Shown: positions 26,763 through 36,329 of the stretch, piece by piece
How positions within the stretch are numbered: position 1 is the stretch's first letter
How the letters are laid out: every line of letters begins with the position of its first letter
Source of the DNA: Leptospira sp. WS58.C1
Lineage (GTDB): Bacteria > Spirochaetota > Leptospiria > Leptospirales > Leptospiraceae
Direction of reading: 5' to 3'
NCBI RefSeq assembly: GCF_040833995.1
Contig: NZ_CP162137.1
Span: forward strand, 1,763,001-1,827,000
Length of the DNA stretch: 64,000 nt
Notes under the pieces: generated by a model
Told to the model about the DNA's origin: nothing
Seen by the model: only the letters and a program-made list of their open reading frames with translations
Databases searched by the model: none
Translations under genes and position numbers: made by a program

Positions 26763-27053
26763 TTAATCTTCTTCTATTAATAGGTCCGGATGTAAAACGG
26801 AAAGACCTGGTGCCTTCGTTTCTCTTTTGGAAAGTTTGGAAACCAGTTGTTTTTTAAAATTTGTCCAGTCATAGGTTTCTTTTAAGGAATCCAATTCTTC
26901 TTCGAAACCGTACTGTAAAAAGTCCAGTGTTTCTTCTTCCGTGAGTCCTGTGACAAGACTACTGTCGGAAACCACCCTTAAAATTTTACGAATATCTCTC
27001 TCGTTCCAGAGTAGGATTCCGGAAAGTCTTACGACCCAATATTCATGGTCCAT
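26763..27053 (-). CDS. Small protein with a FliG-like helical motif
   Basis: 96 residues, soluble and acidic at the C-terminus. LLWNERDIRKILRVVSDSSL aligns with the FliG C-terminal helix pair written VDDRSIQRLLQEVDSESL, position for position. The rest (EEELDSLKETYDWTNFKKQL) is helical without a match. It lies 17 bases upstream of the larger FliG-like gene on the same strand. The start ATG at 27053 is preceded on the minus strand by a purine stretch (GGATCC, TGTAAGAATGG). The protein could be a partner or regulator of its neighbour. Confidence 0.55.
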   Translation of the reverse strand: MDHEYWVVRLSGILLWNERDIRKILRVVSDSSLVTGLTEEETLDFLQYGFEEELDSLKETYDWTNFKKQLVSKLSKRETKAPGLSVLHPDLLIEED

Positions 27054-27103
27054 TCTTACAGGATCGCGGATTTATTGACTTTCTTCAAGAGTAAATTAGG
27101 ATC

Positions 27104-28084
27104 TTAAAATTTTCTGATCACCAAAAGACTCATATCGTCCTGAATCCTTCCACCAGTATGTTTCACCACGTCTAAAAACAGATCGTCTATCAATTTGCGA
27201 ATATTCTTCTTCGGAGCGGTTTCCAGAAACTTATACAAATTTTCTCCATAATATCCGCCGATACTTCGATTCTTTTGTTCAAATAGACCGTCCGTAAAAC
27301 AGAATAAGATATCGTCTCTATCCATTTTGAAACTTTGAGAAAGTTTCGGTTTTTTCAAAGGAGAATTCATTACAGTGGAAAGGAATTTTCCGTCCGTACC
27401 TACTACCTGAGTTTTATCTTCTTTTCTCTTATATAGAACGAGACTTGGGTGGATCCCTGAATGAGTAAAATTTCCCTTATGATCCGCCTTCATCAATAAG
27501 AAAGTAGCGTATAGGCTTCGGTGGATATGGGGATAGGTATTCGTCCTTTCTTCCAGATGTTCCAGTATCTGGTCTATGATCTCATGAGGGGTCTCGAACT
27601 TATGGACGAGATGGCTCATTTGGTTCATGATCATTAGGCTGAATAGACCGGCGACATAGCCGTGACCGGAAGTATCTCCGATCCCCATCCAATAATTTCC
27701 TTCTTTGTCCTTTAAGAAATTATAGAAGTCGCCGCCGATCGGGTTATAGGTCATACATCTTCCGCGGATCTCGTAATTTTCATCCACGTAGTCCAAAGGT
27801 AGAACGTAGTTTTGCATTCTACTATCCCCTCTGCGAAAACGTTTGATGATCTTGCCGAATTCCTGTTCTCTTGGTAGGATCTTCTCGGTTAGAAATAAAA
27901 CGAATGCGGAAAAATTAATGAATATGGTAAAACAACATACTAAGATCAGAACGATCGGTATTTTGACAGGCGGCGTATAAAATTTCAATCCTATTCCTAA
28001 ACAGCCAAGAATGGAAAGATTTAGGACGATCAAAACCGGCCAGGCATCTTTCACGTATTGTTTGATCGTAGTGGAACTTCTCAT
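27104..28084 (-). CDS. SpoIIE/PP2C-type protein phosphatase, membrane-bound
   Basis: 326 residues. Two hydrophobic segments (about 17-34 and 42-66) anchor a cytoplasmic PP2C-SpoIIE domain that carries PIGGDFYNF, IGDTSGHG, CFTDGLFE and QDDMSLLVI, the aspartates that hold two metals. Such phosphatases usually dephosphorylate STAS-domain anti-sigma antagonists; a STAS gene lies at 22342-22656. No sensor domain beyond the membrane part is visible. The gene overlaps the upstream lipoprotein gene by 4 bases (ATGA). Confidence 0.9.
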   Translation of the reverse strand: MRSSTTIKQYVKDAWPVLIVLNLSILGCLGIGLKFYTPPVKIPIVLILVCCFTIFINFSAFVLFLTEKILPREQEFGKIIKRFRRGDSRMQNYVLPLDYVDENYEIRGRCMTYNPIGGDFYNFLKDKEGNYWMGIGDTSGHGYVAGLFSLMIMNQMSHLVHKFETPHEIIDQILEHLEERTNTYPHIHRSLYATFLLMKADHKGNFTHSGIHPSLVLYKRKEDKTQVVGTDGKFLSTVMNSPLKKPKLSQSFKMDRDDILFCFTDGLFEQKNRSIGGYYGENLYKFLETAPKKNIRKLIDDLFLDVVKHTGGRIQDDMSLLVIRKF

Positions 28085-28698
28085 TTTACCTTAAAATAAG
28101 CGTGGCCTTGGTATTCCTTCTTGGAATAATTCCTGCGAGCAATCCGGAAAAACTCGTCTTCCGCATACGGAGAATTTGTACCTTCTACAACTCCGAAAGG
28201 TTTTTCCCTATATCCGGATTCATAGATCATAGGTATCAATGAATCGTTTGAAGGATCGTAATGATATAATAGTTTGTGAGAAGTTTCCAGGAAATTTATT
28301 TCCGGACCCGAGATTTGTTTTCCATCTTTCCAAACGGATTCTTCTTTTTTGATCTTTCGTGTCTCCAGAAGAAGCCAATTTCCTCTGGACTCGTATTGTC
28401 CGGTACCTTCTATTTTTATCCGACGGATTTCTCCCTTTTCTTCGATCTCCCTAAAGTAGTATTTTTGGAAAGTTTTTTCCGAATGCGAAAATTCCAATCT
28501 TTCCGTTTGGTTTTCCTTATAAGTGACCGAGGTCAAAGGGGAGAAGGGAGGGAGGTTTTTGTTATAGATACCTTTTAATACTATATCGTTAGAAGATTCG
28601 GGCCTTTCCGGTAGTTCTCGGATCCAGGAAGGAGGAAAACATCCAATGACATGTGAAAGAAGTACAATTATTCCGAGGAGTCGAAGTCTATCTTTCAT
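28081..28698 (-). CDS. Probable lipoprotein of unknown function
   Basis: 205 residues. A signal sequence ends at the lipobox HVIGC (Cys20), which fits spirochaetal lipoproteins. The mature part is rich in charged and aromatic residues and in short beta-strand-like stretches (YQSRGNWLLLETRKIKKEE-type), with no known domain recognised. It overlaps the phosphatase gene by 4 bases, so it may be the outer, sensory partner of that signalling protein; that link is inference. Confidence 0.7.
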   Translation of the reverse strand: MKDRLRLLGIIVLLSHVIGCFPPSWIRELPERPESSNDIVLKGIYNKNLPPFSPLTSVTYKENQTERLEFSHSEKTFQKYYFREIEEKGEIRRIKIEGTGQYESRGNWLLLETRKIKKEESVWKDGKQISGPEINFLETSHKLLYHYDPSNDSLIPMIYESGYREKPFGVVEGTNSPYAEDEFFRIARRNYSKKEYQGHAYFKVK

Positions 28699-28848
28699 AG
28701 GAAAATCCGAGAAAAAGAAAATTACATTATTTGAAAGTTTCCTTTTCAGCTTCTACTTCCAAATTCCTTCCAATGCCGGAGAAAGGCAAACCGGAAATTA
28801 TTCTCCTTCCTCATCGGACTAGGAAACTTGGAGATTTAGGAACAAATT

Positions 28849-30267
28849 TTAAAACTGGAAGTAAATAAATTCTCCGCCTCCATCCCCGAATATACCCATT
28901 AATAAAAGTATAATGATGGAGAAAGAAGGTAATAACCAGCGGAATCTGATCTGTATTTTCTCTTTGATGTTCGGGTAATATTGAACGGCATTCCAGAGAA
29001 ACGTGAATAGAATGAATGCAGCCAATTCTTCCCAGCGTACCAATGCTTTTCCGCCTATGATATTTAAAAATCCTGTAAAATAGTCCCAAGCTAAATTCAG
29101 GGAATTTTTACCGGCTGCTGCCGTTCGGAAGAAGATACCTGAGATCGCAAATAAATGAACGATCAATGCAACTTTCCAGAACCGTTTCCAGCCTTTCGGT
29201 TCTTCTTCTTTTTTAGGATCTCCTGGTGAGAAAAATCTTTCCACTCCCAAGATTAGACCTAAATAGGCACCCCAAATTATATAACCGAAATTTGCTCCAT
29301 GCCATAGACCTCCCAAAGTCATAGTGATCATGGAATTCATTTGGGTTCGCCAAAAACCGCCTCTGCTTCCACCTAACGGAATATAAAGATAGTCTCTTAG
29401 CCAAGTGGATAAGGTAACATGCCAGCGTCCCCAGAATTCCCTAAAACTTGGAGAAAGGAAAGGCCCTCTGAAATTTTCCGGGATCTCATAACCTAGAAGG
29501 TATGCTGATCCTCTTGCGATATCCGTATACCCGCTGAAATCGCAATAAACTTGGCAGATAAATCCCAATGTGGAAATATATAAACTGAAAAAATTATATT
29601 CTCCCGGGTGCTGATAAATCCCGGAAATGATACCTGCGATATTATCCGCAATCACTACCTTCTTAAACAGACCCGACAGAATGAGAAAGATCCCCCATTG
29701 TACTCGACTGAAATCGATAGCCGGTTTGTCCAGTTTCGGAAGGAAGTCCGTGGTTCTCATGATCGGGCCAGCGATCAATTGCGGGAAGAATAGAATGAAT
29801 AAGAAATAATCTAAAGCAGAGATCCTTTCCGGAACATGATCCCTGTGAATATCCACCTGAAGAGCGATCAACTGGAATGTATAAAAACTAATCGCGAGTG
29901 GAAGAGGAATATGGATCCCTTTTCCGAATTCGGAAAACTGCAAAGAACCTGTAAAGAAATCCAGAGTGTCCAGGAAAAAGTAAAAATATTTAAAGAAGGC
30001 TAGGTTAATAAAATTAAGAATTATGATCCAAACCAGAGGTTTTGTCGTGGATTTTCCTTCTCTTTTATACTTCCAAAGTATGAGTGAAAAATAAAAGTTT
30101 AGCGCGATCACTATCAAGAAGTGAATGGAAAAAGCAGGTCCCGAGTAAAAATAGAAAAGAAGAGAAGAAACTAAAAGTAGGGGTTTTCTCGCTTTTTGAG
30201 GAAGAGACCAATACAATAAGAAAGTGAGCGAAAATAAAGCTAGATAGGGTAGGGAGTTAAAAAGCAT
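28849..30267 (-). CDS. MBOAT-family O-acyltransferase (AlgI-like)
   Basis: 472 residues with ten or more hydrophobic segments. The MBOAT motifs are clear: FWGRWHVTLSTWLRDYLYIPLGG and LGGLWHGANFGYIIWGAYLG, the second carrying the catalytic histidine. In the AlgI/PatA group the membrane protein moves acetyl groups for O-acetylation of exopolysaccharide or cell wall, usually with a separate AlgJ/AlgX-type SGNH protein encoded nearby; none is adjacent. The acceptor is unknown. Confidence 0.9.
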   Translation of the reverse strand: MLFNSLPYLALFSLTFLLYWSLPQKARKPLLLVSSLLFYFYSGPAFSIHFLIVIALNFYFSLILWKYKREGKSTTKPLVWIIILNFINLAFFKYFYFFLDTLDFFTGSLQFSEFGKGIHIPLPLAISFYTFQLIALQVDIHRDHVPERISALDYFLFILFFPQLIAGPIMRTTDFLPKLDKPAIDFSRVQWGIFLILSGLFKKVVIADNIAGIISGIYQHPGEYNFFSLYISTLGFICQVYCDFSGYTDIARGSAYLLGYEIPENFRGPFLSPSFREFWGRWHVTLSTWLRDYLYIPLGGSRGGFWRTQMNSMITMTLGGLWHGANFGYIIWGAYLGLILGVERFFSPGDPKKEEEPKGWKRFWKVALIVHLFAISGIFFRTAAAGKNSLNLAWDYFTGFLNIIGGKALVRWEELAAFILFTFLWNAVQYYPNIKEKIQIRFRWLLPSFSIIILLLMGIFGDGGGEFIYFQF

Positions 30268-30290
30268 TTTAGATTTTTTTTATGAGAACC

Positions 30291-31286
30291 TTATTCGGGT
30301 GAGAATAGATAATGCAATTTATGGTCCGGAGAGATACGGAAAGGTAATAATGATTCCAATATCGTAGGACCGGTGCCGGTATCGCTATCTATCTGGTAGA
30401 AGTTTTCCGGCTGAGCTCCTTTATAAGAATAGAAAACGATCCTTGGAGTTTGCGAAGATGAAGCTCTATAACCCGGAAGTTTGGTCACTTGCACTACCGC
30501 GTCTTCGAAATAACCGATAGAATCTATGAGTCCGGTTTCCAACGCTTGGTTTGCAGAGTAAATTCTTCCATCGGCTAGTTTTCTAAGTTCCGATTCCTTT
30601 AATTTAGGTCTTCCTTTTTTGATAATACTCAAAAACCTTTCGTAATTCTCCATGATAATGTCTTGGAAAACTTTCTTTTGTTCCGGAGTAAATTCTTCTA
30701 CAGGATTTCCGGTGGCCTTGTTCGGACCGGAACGGATCGTGCTGCTTTTAATTCCTAATTTATCCAATGCTTCCTTCGCATTGATCCCGAATCTAAGAAC
30801 CCCGATGGATCCTGTGATCGTAGTCGGATGGGCCTGGATATGATCCGTGGCCATACTTAAATAATATGCACCGGAAGCTGCCGTGTCCATGAATAGGGAA
30901 AGAACAGGGACATTTTTCTTCTTTTTGAATTCTAAAATTTCATGATGGATTAGATCGCTTGCAGTTACAGATCCGCCGGGAGAATCTATTTTTAGGATCA
31001 CTCCTTTGATCTCAGGATCTCTAGATGCCATGGACAAATAGGTTTTGACCCTGCTGACAATACTGTCCTTTTCTCCGGATAAAAGTCCGCCTGAGGATTT
31101 TTTATCGGAAATTTCGCCTTCGATCGGAATAAGTAGAATTTTATCAGGGCTATCCGTAGAAGAACCGGTGACTAATTTTTCTTTCGGGATAGGTGAAGTT
31201 TGGTTCGGAAACGAAAGGAACAAACATTGGCTTAAGAACAAGATTCCTAATACAAATAGTAGGGATTTGCGCAATAGGAATTTCAT
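30291..31286 (-). CDS. sppA: Signal peptide peptidase SppA-type serine protease
   Basis: 331 residues. An N-terminal signal/anchor (KFLLRKSLLFVLGILFLSQC) is followed by a S49 protease domain. The Ser nucleophile lies in DTAASGAYYL and the general-base Lys in IRSGPNKATG; SPGGSVTASD and TGSIGVL are family motifs. It probably clips remnant signal peptides in the membrane. ATG at 31286 is used because it begins the hydrophobic leader; an upstream in-frame start adds 24 residues ahead of it. LSQC could act as a lipobox, since spirochaetal sites are relaxed. Confidence 0.9.
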   Translation of the reverse strand: MKFLLRKSLLFVLGILFLSQCLFLSFPNQTSPIPKEKLVTGSSTDSPDKILLIPIEGEISDKKSSGGLLSGEKDSIVSRVKTYLSMASRDPEIKGVILKIDSPGGSVTASDLIHHEILEFKKKKNVPVLSLFMDTAASGAYYLSMATDHIQAHPTTITGSIGVLRFGINAKEALDKLGIKSSTIRSGPNKATGNPVEEFTPEQKKVFQDIIMENYERFLSIIKKGRPKLKESELRKLADGRIYSANQALETGLIDSIGYFEDAVVQVTKLPGYRASSSQTPRIVFYSYKGAQPENFYQIDSDTGTGPTILESLLPFRISPDHKLHYLFSPE

Positions 31287-31422
31287 CTGAGAGCCTCGGG
31301 CCCATTCTGGGAGGCCTAGGTATCGCTTCAATTCCTTTCCATTTTGTTTGGCGCCCAAAAAAAAGTCTCAGATCCGTTTTTTACTTTCCCTCTCAGCTAG
31401 TTTTCCCAACCTCCTTCCCGCA

Positions 31423-32328
31423 ATGTATGAATTTCGGACGGAGAACTCTCGTTTTTTGACCGACGGTACCCAATGGCTTTCCTGGGACTGGACCCATCCG
31501 ATTACCAAGGAAAGTTTTCCCATCATTCTCCCGTATGATAAAAGTTTAAGTATATTCGAATCCGGTAATTTTCTCATGTTCCCTTGGGTGAACCGCCATG
31601 CATCCTCCGAATTCGTTCTAAACGGAAAAGAGTGGCATGCAAAGGAATTGATCCGTGATTCCAACGGCTTTCCGGTTCACGGTTTAGTACATTCTTTAGA
31701 AAGAAAAGTTTTGAAACTCAAGAATAACCAGAAGGGTGCGGAGTTCAGAGTGATCTTCCCGGAAGAATGGAAGGATTCTCCGCTTTCCGGAGTTGCCATC
31801 CGAGAAGAATATTCAGTCGAAGAGACTTCTTCCGGGACTCTTCTAAGTGTGAAGACTCGATTTAATAATTTAAGATCCGATTCTATCCGATTTGCATACG
31901 GTTATCACCCGTACCTAAATTTAGGAAAAAATGATGAAGATTGGAAACTACATATACAGTTGGATAAAAATTTGGAATTAGGGGAGAACTTAGTTCCGAT
32001 CCAACCTTTGCTTTCCAATCCAATTTCTTCCATTTTGGATGGAGAAAAGATCCCGAACCTAGATCATTTATTCTACGGGAAAGAACCGAGAGTAATTTTG
32101 GAAAACCGTATCAAAAAGTACTCTATCACAGTTTTAAGTCCTCCACCGGAAGAAGGACAAATACCATTAAAGTATTATCAAATTTATACAAAACCGGATC
32201 GTTCCGCGATCGCTGTCGAACCTTGTAGCTCGCCGGGTAATGCACTTTTGTCCGGACAGGATCTAAAAGAGCTAAAAGGTCACTCCGAGGCATTCGGAGA
32301 ATTCAGGATTTTGGTGAGATCGTTATGA
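31423..32328 (+). CDS. Aldose 1-epimerase-like protein
   Basis: 301 residues of the galactose mutarotase fold. The family's substrate residues appear as the histidine in FPVHGLVHSL, the second histidine in GYHPYLNLG and the catalytic glutamate in AIAVEPCSSPGNAL. These enzymes interconvert the anomers of a hexose. The start ATG at 31423 is chosen because an upstream in-frame TTG at 31348 lies within the sppA promoter region; no clear ribosome binding site precedes either. It is divergent from sppA across 136 bases. Confidence 0.82.
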   Translation: MYEFRTENSRFLTDGTQWLSWDWTHPITKESFPIILPYDKSLSIFESGNFLMFPWVNRHASSEFVLNGKEWHAKELIRDSNGFPVHGLVHSLERKVLKLKNNQKGAEFRVIFPEEWKDSPLSGVAIREEYSVEETSSGTLLSVKTRFNNLRSDSIRFAYGYHPYLNLGKNDEDWKLHIQLDKNLELGENLVPIQPLLSNPISSILDGEKIPNLDHLFYGKEPRVILENRIKKYSITVLSPPPEEGQIPLKYYQIYTKPDRSAIAVEPCSSPGNALLSGQDLKELKGHSEAFGEFRILVRSL

Positions 32329-32352
32329 TTCGGCCGTATAATCGCTTTCTTC

Positions 32353-32383
32353 TTGACAAGGAAGGGGTCATTTTCAGTCTAAG
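32353..32383 (+). promoter_or_regulatory. Possible sigma-70 promoter for the XPB helicase gene
   Basis: A perfect -35 hexamer TTGACA (32353-32358) is followed 17-19 bases later by a weak -10 candidate (GTCTAA or TCTAAG, 32377-32383). AGGGGAG, the ribosome binding site of the helicase gene, lies just downstream. The promoter rests on one strong hexamer only. Confidence 0.4.
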
Positions 32384-32404
32384 TTTTAGGGGAGATTCCA
32401 CGCC

Positions 32405-34099
32405 GTGAGTAAACCGTTAATCGTACAAAGTGATAAGACTATGCTTTTAGAGGTGGACAATCCTGAATTCGAAGCCTGCCAGCTAGTCGTATCCAAATTC
32501 GCGGAGTTAGAAAAAAGTCCCGAATATCTACACACTTATAGAATTTCTCCTCTTTCCTTGTGGAATGCCGCATCGATTAAGATGAGCGCAGATGAGATCG
32601 TAGAATGTTTAGAAAAATATTCTAGATACTCCGTTCCGAAAAACGTAGTCAACGAGATCAGAGAGCAGATCGGAAGATACGGAAAAGTAAAACTGGTCAA
32701 GGAAGAGAACGGAGATCTTTGTATCATCTCCAATGAAAAAGGATTTTTGCAAGAGATCTCTAATCATAGAGCGGTCCAGCCGTATATCGAAAAGACAGAG
32801 AACGAAAAGATCTATATCAAAAAGGAATTCAGAGGTCATATCAAACAGGCTCTGATCAAGATCGGTTTCCCTGTAGAGGACCTTGCAGGTTACGACGAGG
32901 GAAACAAATACGGATTCAATCTCAGGCCAACTACCAAGTCGGGTAGAAAGTTCGGAATGAGAGACTACCAAAGAGCCTCTGTGGAAGTTTTCCATGCGGG
33001 TGGTGGTAACGAAGGTGGATCCGGAGTGGTAGTTCTTCCTTGCGGTGCGGGGAAAACGATCGTAGGGATCGGTGTGATGCAGATCGTGGGAGCGGAAACT
33101 CTTATCCTGGTCACAAACACACTTTCTATCCGTCAGTGGAAAAACGAAATTTTAGACAAAACCGATATTCCTGAATCGGATATCGGGGAATATTCCGGAG
33201 AAGTGAAGGAGATCAAACCGATCACCATCGCGACTTATAATATTCTAACGCATAGAAAGAAGAAGGGTGGGGATTTCACCCATTTCCATCTATTCAGTGC
33301 GAATAACTGGGGACTCATCGTGTATGACGAGGTTCACTTACTTCCTGCTCCTGTCTTCAGAATGACTTCCGAATTACAGGCAAAAAGAAGATTGGGACTT
33401 ACCGCAACTCTAGTCCGAGAAGACGGACTGGAAGAGGACGTATTCAGTTTGATCGGACCTAAAAAGTACGATGTGCCTTGGAAGGAATTGGAAAGCAAAT
33501 CCTGGATCGCGGAAGCAAAATGTAAAGAGATCCGTGTATCTATGGAAGACGATCTTCGTATGAGATATTCTATCGCAGACGATAGGGAGAAATTCCGTCT
33601 CGCCTCCGAAAATCCGGAGAAATTGAAAGCGATCGGCATGATCATGAAAAAACACTCCGAGTCGCATCTGCTCGTGATCGGACAATACATCAATCAGTTG
33701 GAAGAAATCTCTAAAACATTCAAAATTCCACTGATTACCGGAAAAACTCCTTTGGGAGAAAGACAGGAATTGTACGATGCGTTCAGATCGGGTAGGATCA
33801 AGTCACTTGTTGTGAGTAAGGTTGCAAACTTCTCCATCGACCTACCGGATGCGAATATCGCCATCCAGGTTTCCGGAACTTTCGGTTCTCGTCAGGAAGA
33901 GGCACAGCGTCTTGGCCGGATCTTAAGACCGAAAGGTGAGGACAATACTGCGGTTTTCTATTCTTTGATCTCGAGAGATACGAACGAAGAAAGATTCGGT
34001 CAGAATAGACAACTTTTCCTTACGGAACAAGGATACGAATACGAAATATACACTCTAGACCAATTCAGAGAATCCCTCGAAGAAAAAGTCGGAGCTTAA
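32405..34099 (+). CDS. XPB/ERCC3-type DNA helicase
   Basis: 564 residues. After an N-terminal region like the XPB damage-recognition part (about 1-180), motif I LPCGAGKTIVG, motif II YDEVHLLPA, motif III LTATLVRE, the XPB-specific RED motif in VREDGLEED, and a C-terminal domain with SKVANFSIDLPDANIAIQ and QRLGRILRPKG follow. Bacterial XPB homologues are thought to act in repair or transcription-linked unwinding. The start is GTG at 32405, preceded by AGGGGAG. No Bax1-like nuclease, its usual archaeal partner, is present; aspartate aminotransferase follows after 18 bases. Confidence 0.93.
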   Translation: MSKPLIVQSDKTMLLEVDNPEFEACQLVVSKFAELEKSPEYLHTYRISPLSLWNAASIKMSADEIVECLEKYSRYSVPKNVVNEIREQIGRYGKVKLVKEENGDLCIISNEKGFLQEISNHRAVQPYIEKTENEKIYIKKEFRGHIKQALIKIGFPVEDLAGYDEGNKYGFNLRPTTKSGRKFGMRDYQRASVEVFHAGGGNEGGSGVVVLPCGAGKTIVGIGVMQIVGAETLILVTNTLSIRQWKNEILDKTDIPESDIGEYSGEVKEIKPITIATYNILTHRKKKGGDFTHFHLFSANNWGLIVYDEVHLLPAPVFRMTSELQAKRRLGLTATLVREDGLEEDVFSLIGPKKYDVPWKELESKSWIAEAKCKEIRVSMEDDLRMRYSIADDREKFRLASENPEKLKAIGMIMKKHSESHLLVIGQYINQLEEISKTFKIPLITGKTPLGERQELYDAFRSGRIKSLVVSKVANFSIDLPDANIAIQVSGTFGSRQEEAQRLGRILRPKGEDNTAVFYSLISRDTNEERFGQNRQLFLTEQGYEYEIYTLDQFRESLEEKVGA

Positions 34100-34117
34100 A
34101 TAAAAAGAGAGGTCCAA

Positions 34118-35335
34118 ATGGAATGGAACGCAAGAAGGCTAGATGTGATCGAGCCTTCACCCACCCTAGCAATCAGCGCTAAGGCGGCAGAACTAAAAAA
34201 GAAAGGCGAAGACATCGTTAGTTTCGGCGCGGGAGAGCCCGACTTCGAGACACCGGCCCATATTAAAGAGGCTGCTAAAAAGGCGATCGATAAGGGTCAG
34301 ACCCGATACACTGCCGTTTCCGGTACGGTGGAACTCCGAGACGCAATCATCACTAAATTCAAAAGAGATAATGGACTGGAATATACCAGAAACCAGATCA
34401 TTGTAGGAACAGGCGGTAAGCAGGTTATCTATAATTTCTTCTTAGCTACCTTAAACCCTGGAGACGAGGTCGTGATCCCGGCTCCCTATTGGGTAAGCTA
34501 TGCGGATATTGTACGCCTTGCGGAAGGTAAGGCAGTCATAGTTCCTACTAGCAAAGAAGATAATTTCCGTATTTCTCCAGCCCAATTAGAAAAAGCGATC
34601 ACACCTAAAACAAAGGTAGTGGTAATCAATTCTCCTTCTAACCCGACCGGCTCCGCATATTCGAGAAAGGAATTGGAAGCCATCGGAGAAGTGATCTTAA
34701 AGCATAAGGTCATGGTTTTAAGCGACGATATTTATGAGAGTATCGTTTTTGACGGATTCCAATTTTCGAATCTGGCAATGCTTTCTCCCGAACTAAAGGA
34801 ACTTACATTCGTTGCGAATGGTGTATCCAAAGCATACTCTATGACAGGTTGGAGGATCGGTTACGGTGCAGGACCTTTGCATATTATCCAGAACATGGAT
34901 ACCATCCAAAGCCAGTCCACATCCAATCCTTCTTCTATCTCTCAAGCTGCCGCAGAAGCTGCACTTACAGGAGACCAGGCTTGTGTAGGCGAGATGGCAA
35001 AAGCATTCCAAAAGAGAAGGGATTTGATCGTAGGACTTTTAAACGTAATCCCGGGTGTGGAAGTAAATATGCCTCAAGGTGCATTTTATGTATTCCCTTA
35101 CCTCACAGGAGTTTACGAAACGGAAGGTTTTAAAAAATTGCAGGCTACTAGTTCGGAGAAAAGCAAGAGTAAATTATTCTGCGCTCATCTTTTAGATAAG
35201 TATAAAGTGGCCGCAGTTCCGGGAATCGCATTCGGGGACGATAATGCACTTCGTCTATCTTATGCCATGGGAGAAGAAGATATCAAAAAAGGTGTCTCTC
35301 GTATCTCCGAAATGGTAAAGGACTTGTCCCTTTAA
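34118..35335 (+). CDS. aspC: Aspartate aminotransferase (class I)
   Basis: 405 residues. FGAGEPDFETPAHIKEAA, NSPSNPTGSAY and the PLP-lysine segment ANGVSKAYSMTGWRIGY place it in the class I-gamma group (the Thermus-type AAT). It moves the amino group between aspartate and 2-oxoglutarate and may also act on prephenate, as some members do. An internal stretch LQATSSEKSKSKLF near 340 is a little longer than usual. The next gene begins 4 bases after the stop. Confidence 0.92.
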   Translation: MEWNARRLDVIEPSPTLAISAKAAELKKKGEDIVSFGAGEPDFETPAHIKEAAKKAIDKGQTRYTAVSGTVELRDAIITKFKRDNGLEYTRNQIIVGTGGKQVIYNFFLATLNPGDEVVIPAPYWVSYADIVRLAEGKAVIVPTSKEDNFRISPAQLEKAITPKTKVVVINSPSNPTGSAYSRKELEAIGEVILKHKVMVLSDDIYESIVFDGFQFSNLAMLSPELKELTFVANGVSKAYSMTGWRIGYGAGPLHIIQNMDTIQSQSTSNPSSISQAAAEAALTGDQACVGEMAKAFQKRRDLIVGLLNVIPGVEVNMPQGAFYVFPYLTGVYETEGFKKLQATSSEKSKSKLFCAHLLDKYKVAAVPGIAFGDDNALRLSYAMGEEDIKKGVSRISEMVKDLSL

Positions 35336-35339
35336 AAGA

Positions 35340-36329
35340 ATGTATTTGCGACGGTTAGTAGTTCTCATACTGATCGTAAGCTGTACATTCTCCATTTTTG
35401 CGCAAGGCAGAAAGCAGTACATCGTTTTGGATCCGGGAACCGAGCTCTATCTGTTCCCGGAAAAAAAATCGGAAGTATTACGCAAACTTTCCTTCGGAGA
35501 GATACTCTCTTCTGAAAATCAAAAAGAAGCAGACTCTAAATTCCAATTACTTACGGACAAGGATGGACTCACCGGTTGGGTGGATTCCCGTGCTTTATTT
35601 AGAATGGGAAGTAAAGGAAGTTATCCTGTCATCACTAAGGCAATTGAAAAACTACTTTACCAAGATTCAGGACCGAACGAATTAGAATCCGTTTTTACCT
35701 ATTTAACAAAAATAGAAGAAGGTCCTATCTTCCAAGGAAACGAGTATTTATTCCTGAAAATCCGTAGGTTAGTGGTTCTACAAAGATACGCGGAAGTTTT
35801 ACAATCCCCTGAATACAGATCTAAAGCCAGACAAAAGCTGGAAGATCTTTTGAAGAACAATCCCGCGGAACTCGGAGTATATTCCAAAACAGGAAACTGG
35901 ACGGATACACTTTCCAATGCACCGGAAGGATCTAAATTAAAAGTCAGACCGGAAACTTTTTGGAAAGTAGCGGAAGCGTACCCGAATTCCAAACCGGGTG
36001 ACTTTGCAGCATACCTGGCCGTAAAATACACGCCCGAGGTCAGATGTGGAAGAGACCCGATCTGCGTTTTGCAAGACGAAGAAAACCGCAGACTAAAATA
36101 TCTACTTTTACAACCGAACGGGAACTATGCTCCTATCTTCTCTTCCCATTTGGAAAAGAGACTCCTTCATTTTTCCAAGGATAGGGAAACCTTGGTTTGT
36201 GATACCAAACTTCCTAAAGAAGCAGTGCTCAAAAATTTCAGGAATAAAGTGCAAGAACTCCCTGCAAGATATGGAAAAAAGTTCTATTCCAAACTCAGAG
36301 TGATAGAAGAGGAATGTTTAAAGAAGTGA
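35340..36329 (+). CDS. Exported SH3-like domain protein
   Basis: 329 residues. A signal sequence (about 1-22, ending SIFAQ) is followed by a bacterial SH3-like domain at about 25-90 with LDPGTELYLFPEKKSEVL and GLTGWVDSRALF. The rest, about 230 residues, is largely helical with four Cys and no recognised domain. SH3b domains often bind peptidoglycan, so a periplasmic cell-wall role is likely but unproved. It overlaps the hydrolase gene by 16 bases. Confidence 0.72.
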   Translation: MYLRRLVVLILIVSCTFSIFAQGRKQYIVLDPGTELYLFPEKKSEVLRKLSFGEILSSENQKEADSKFQLLTDKDGLTGWVDSRALFRMGSKGSYPVITKAIEKLLYQDSGPNELESVFTYLTKIEEGPIFQGNEYLFLKIRRLVVLQRYAEVLQSPEYRSKARQKLEDLLKNNPAELGVYSKTGNWTDTLSNAPEGSKLKVRPETFWKVAEAYPNSKPGDFAAYLAVKYTPEVRCGRDPICVLQDEENRRLKYLLLQPNGNYAPIFSSHLEKRLLHFSKDRETLVCDTKLPKEAVLKNFRNKVQELPARYGKKFYSKLRVIEEECLKK

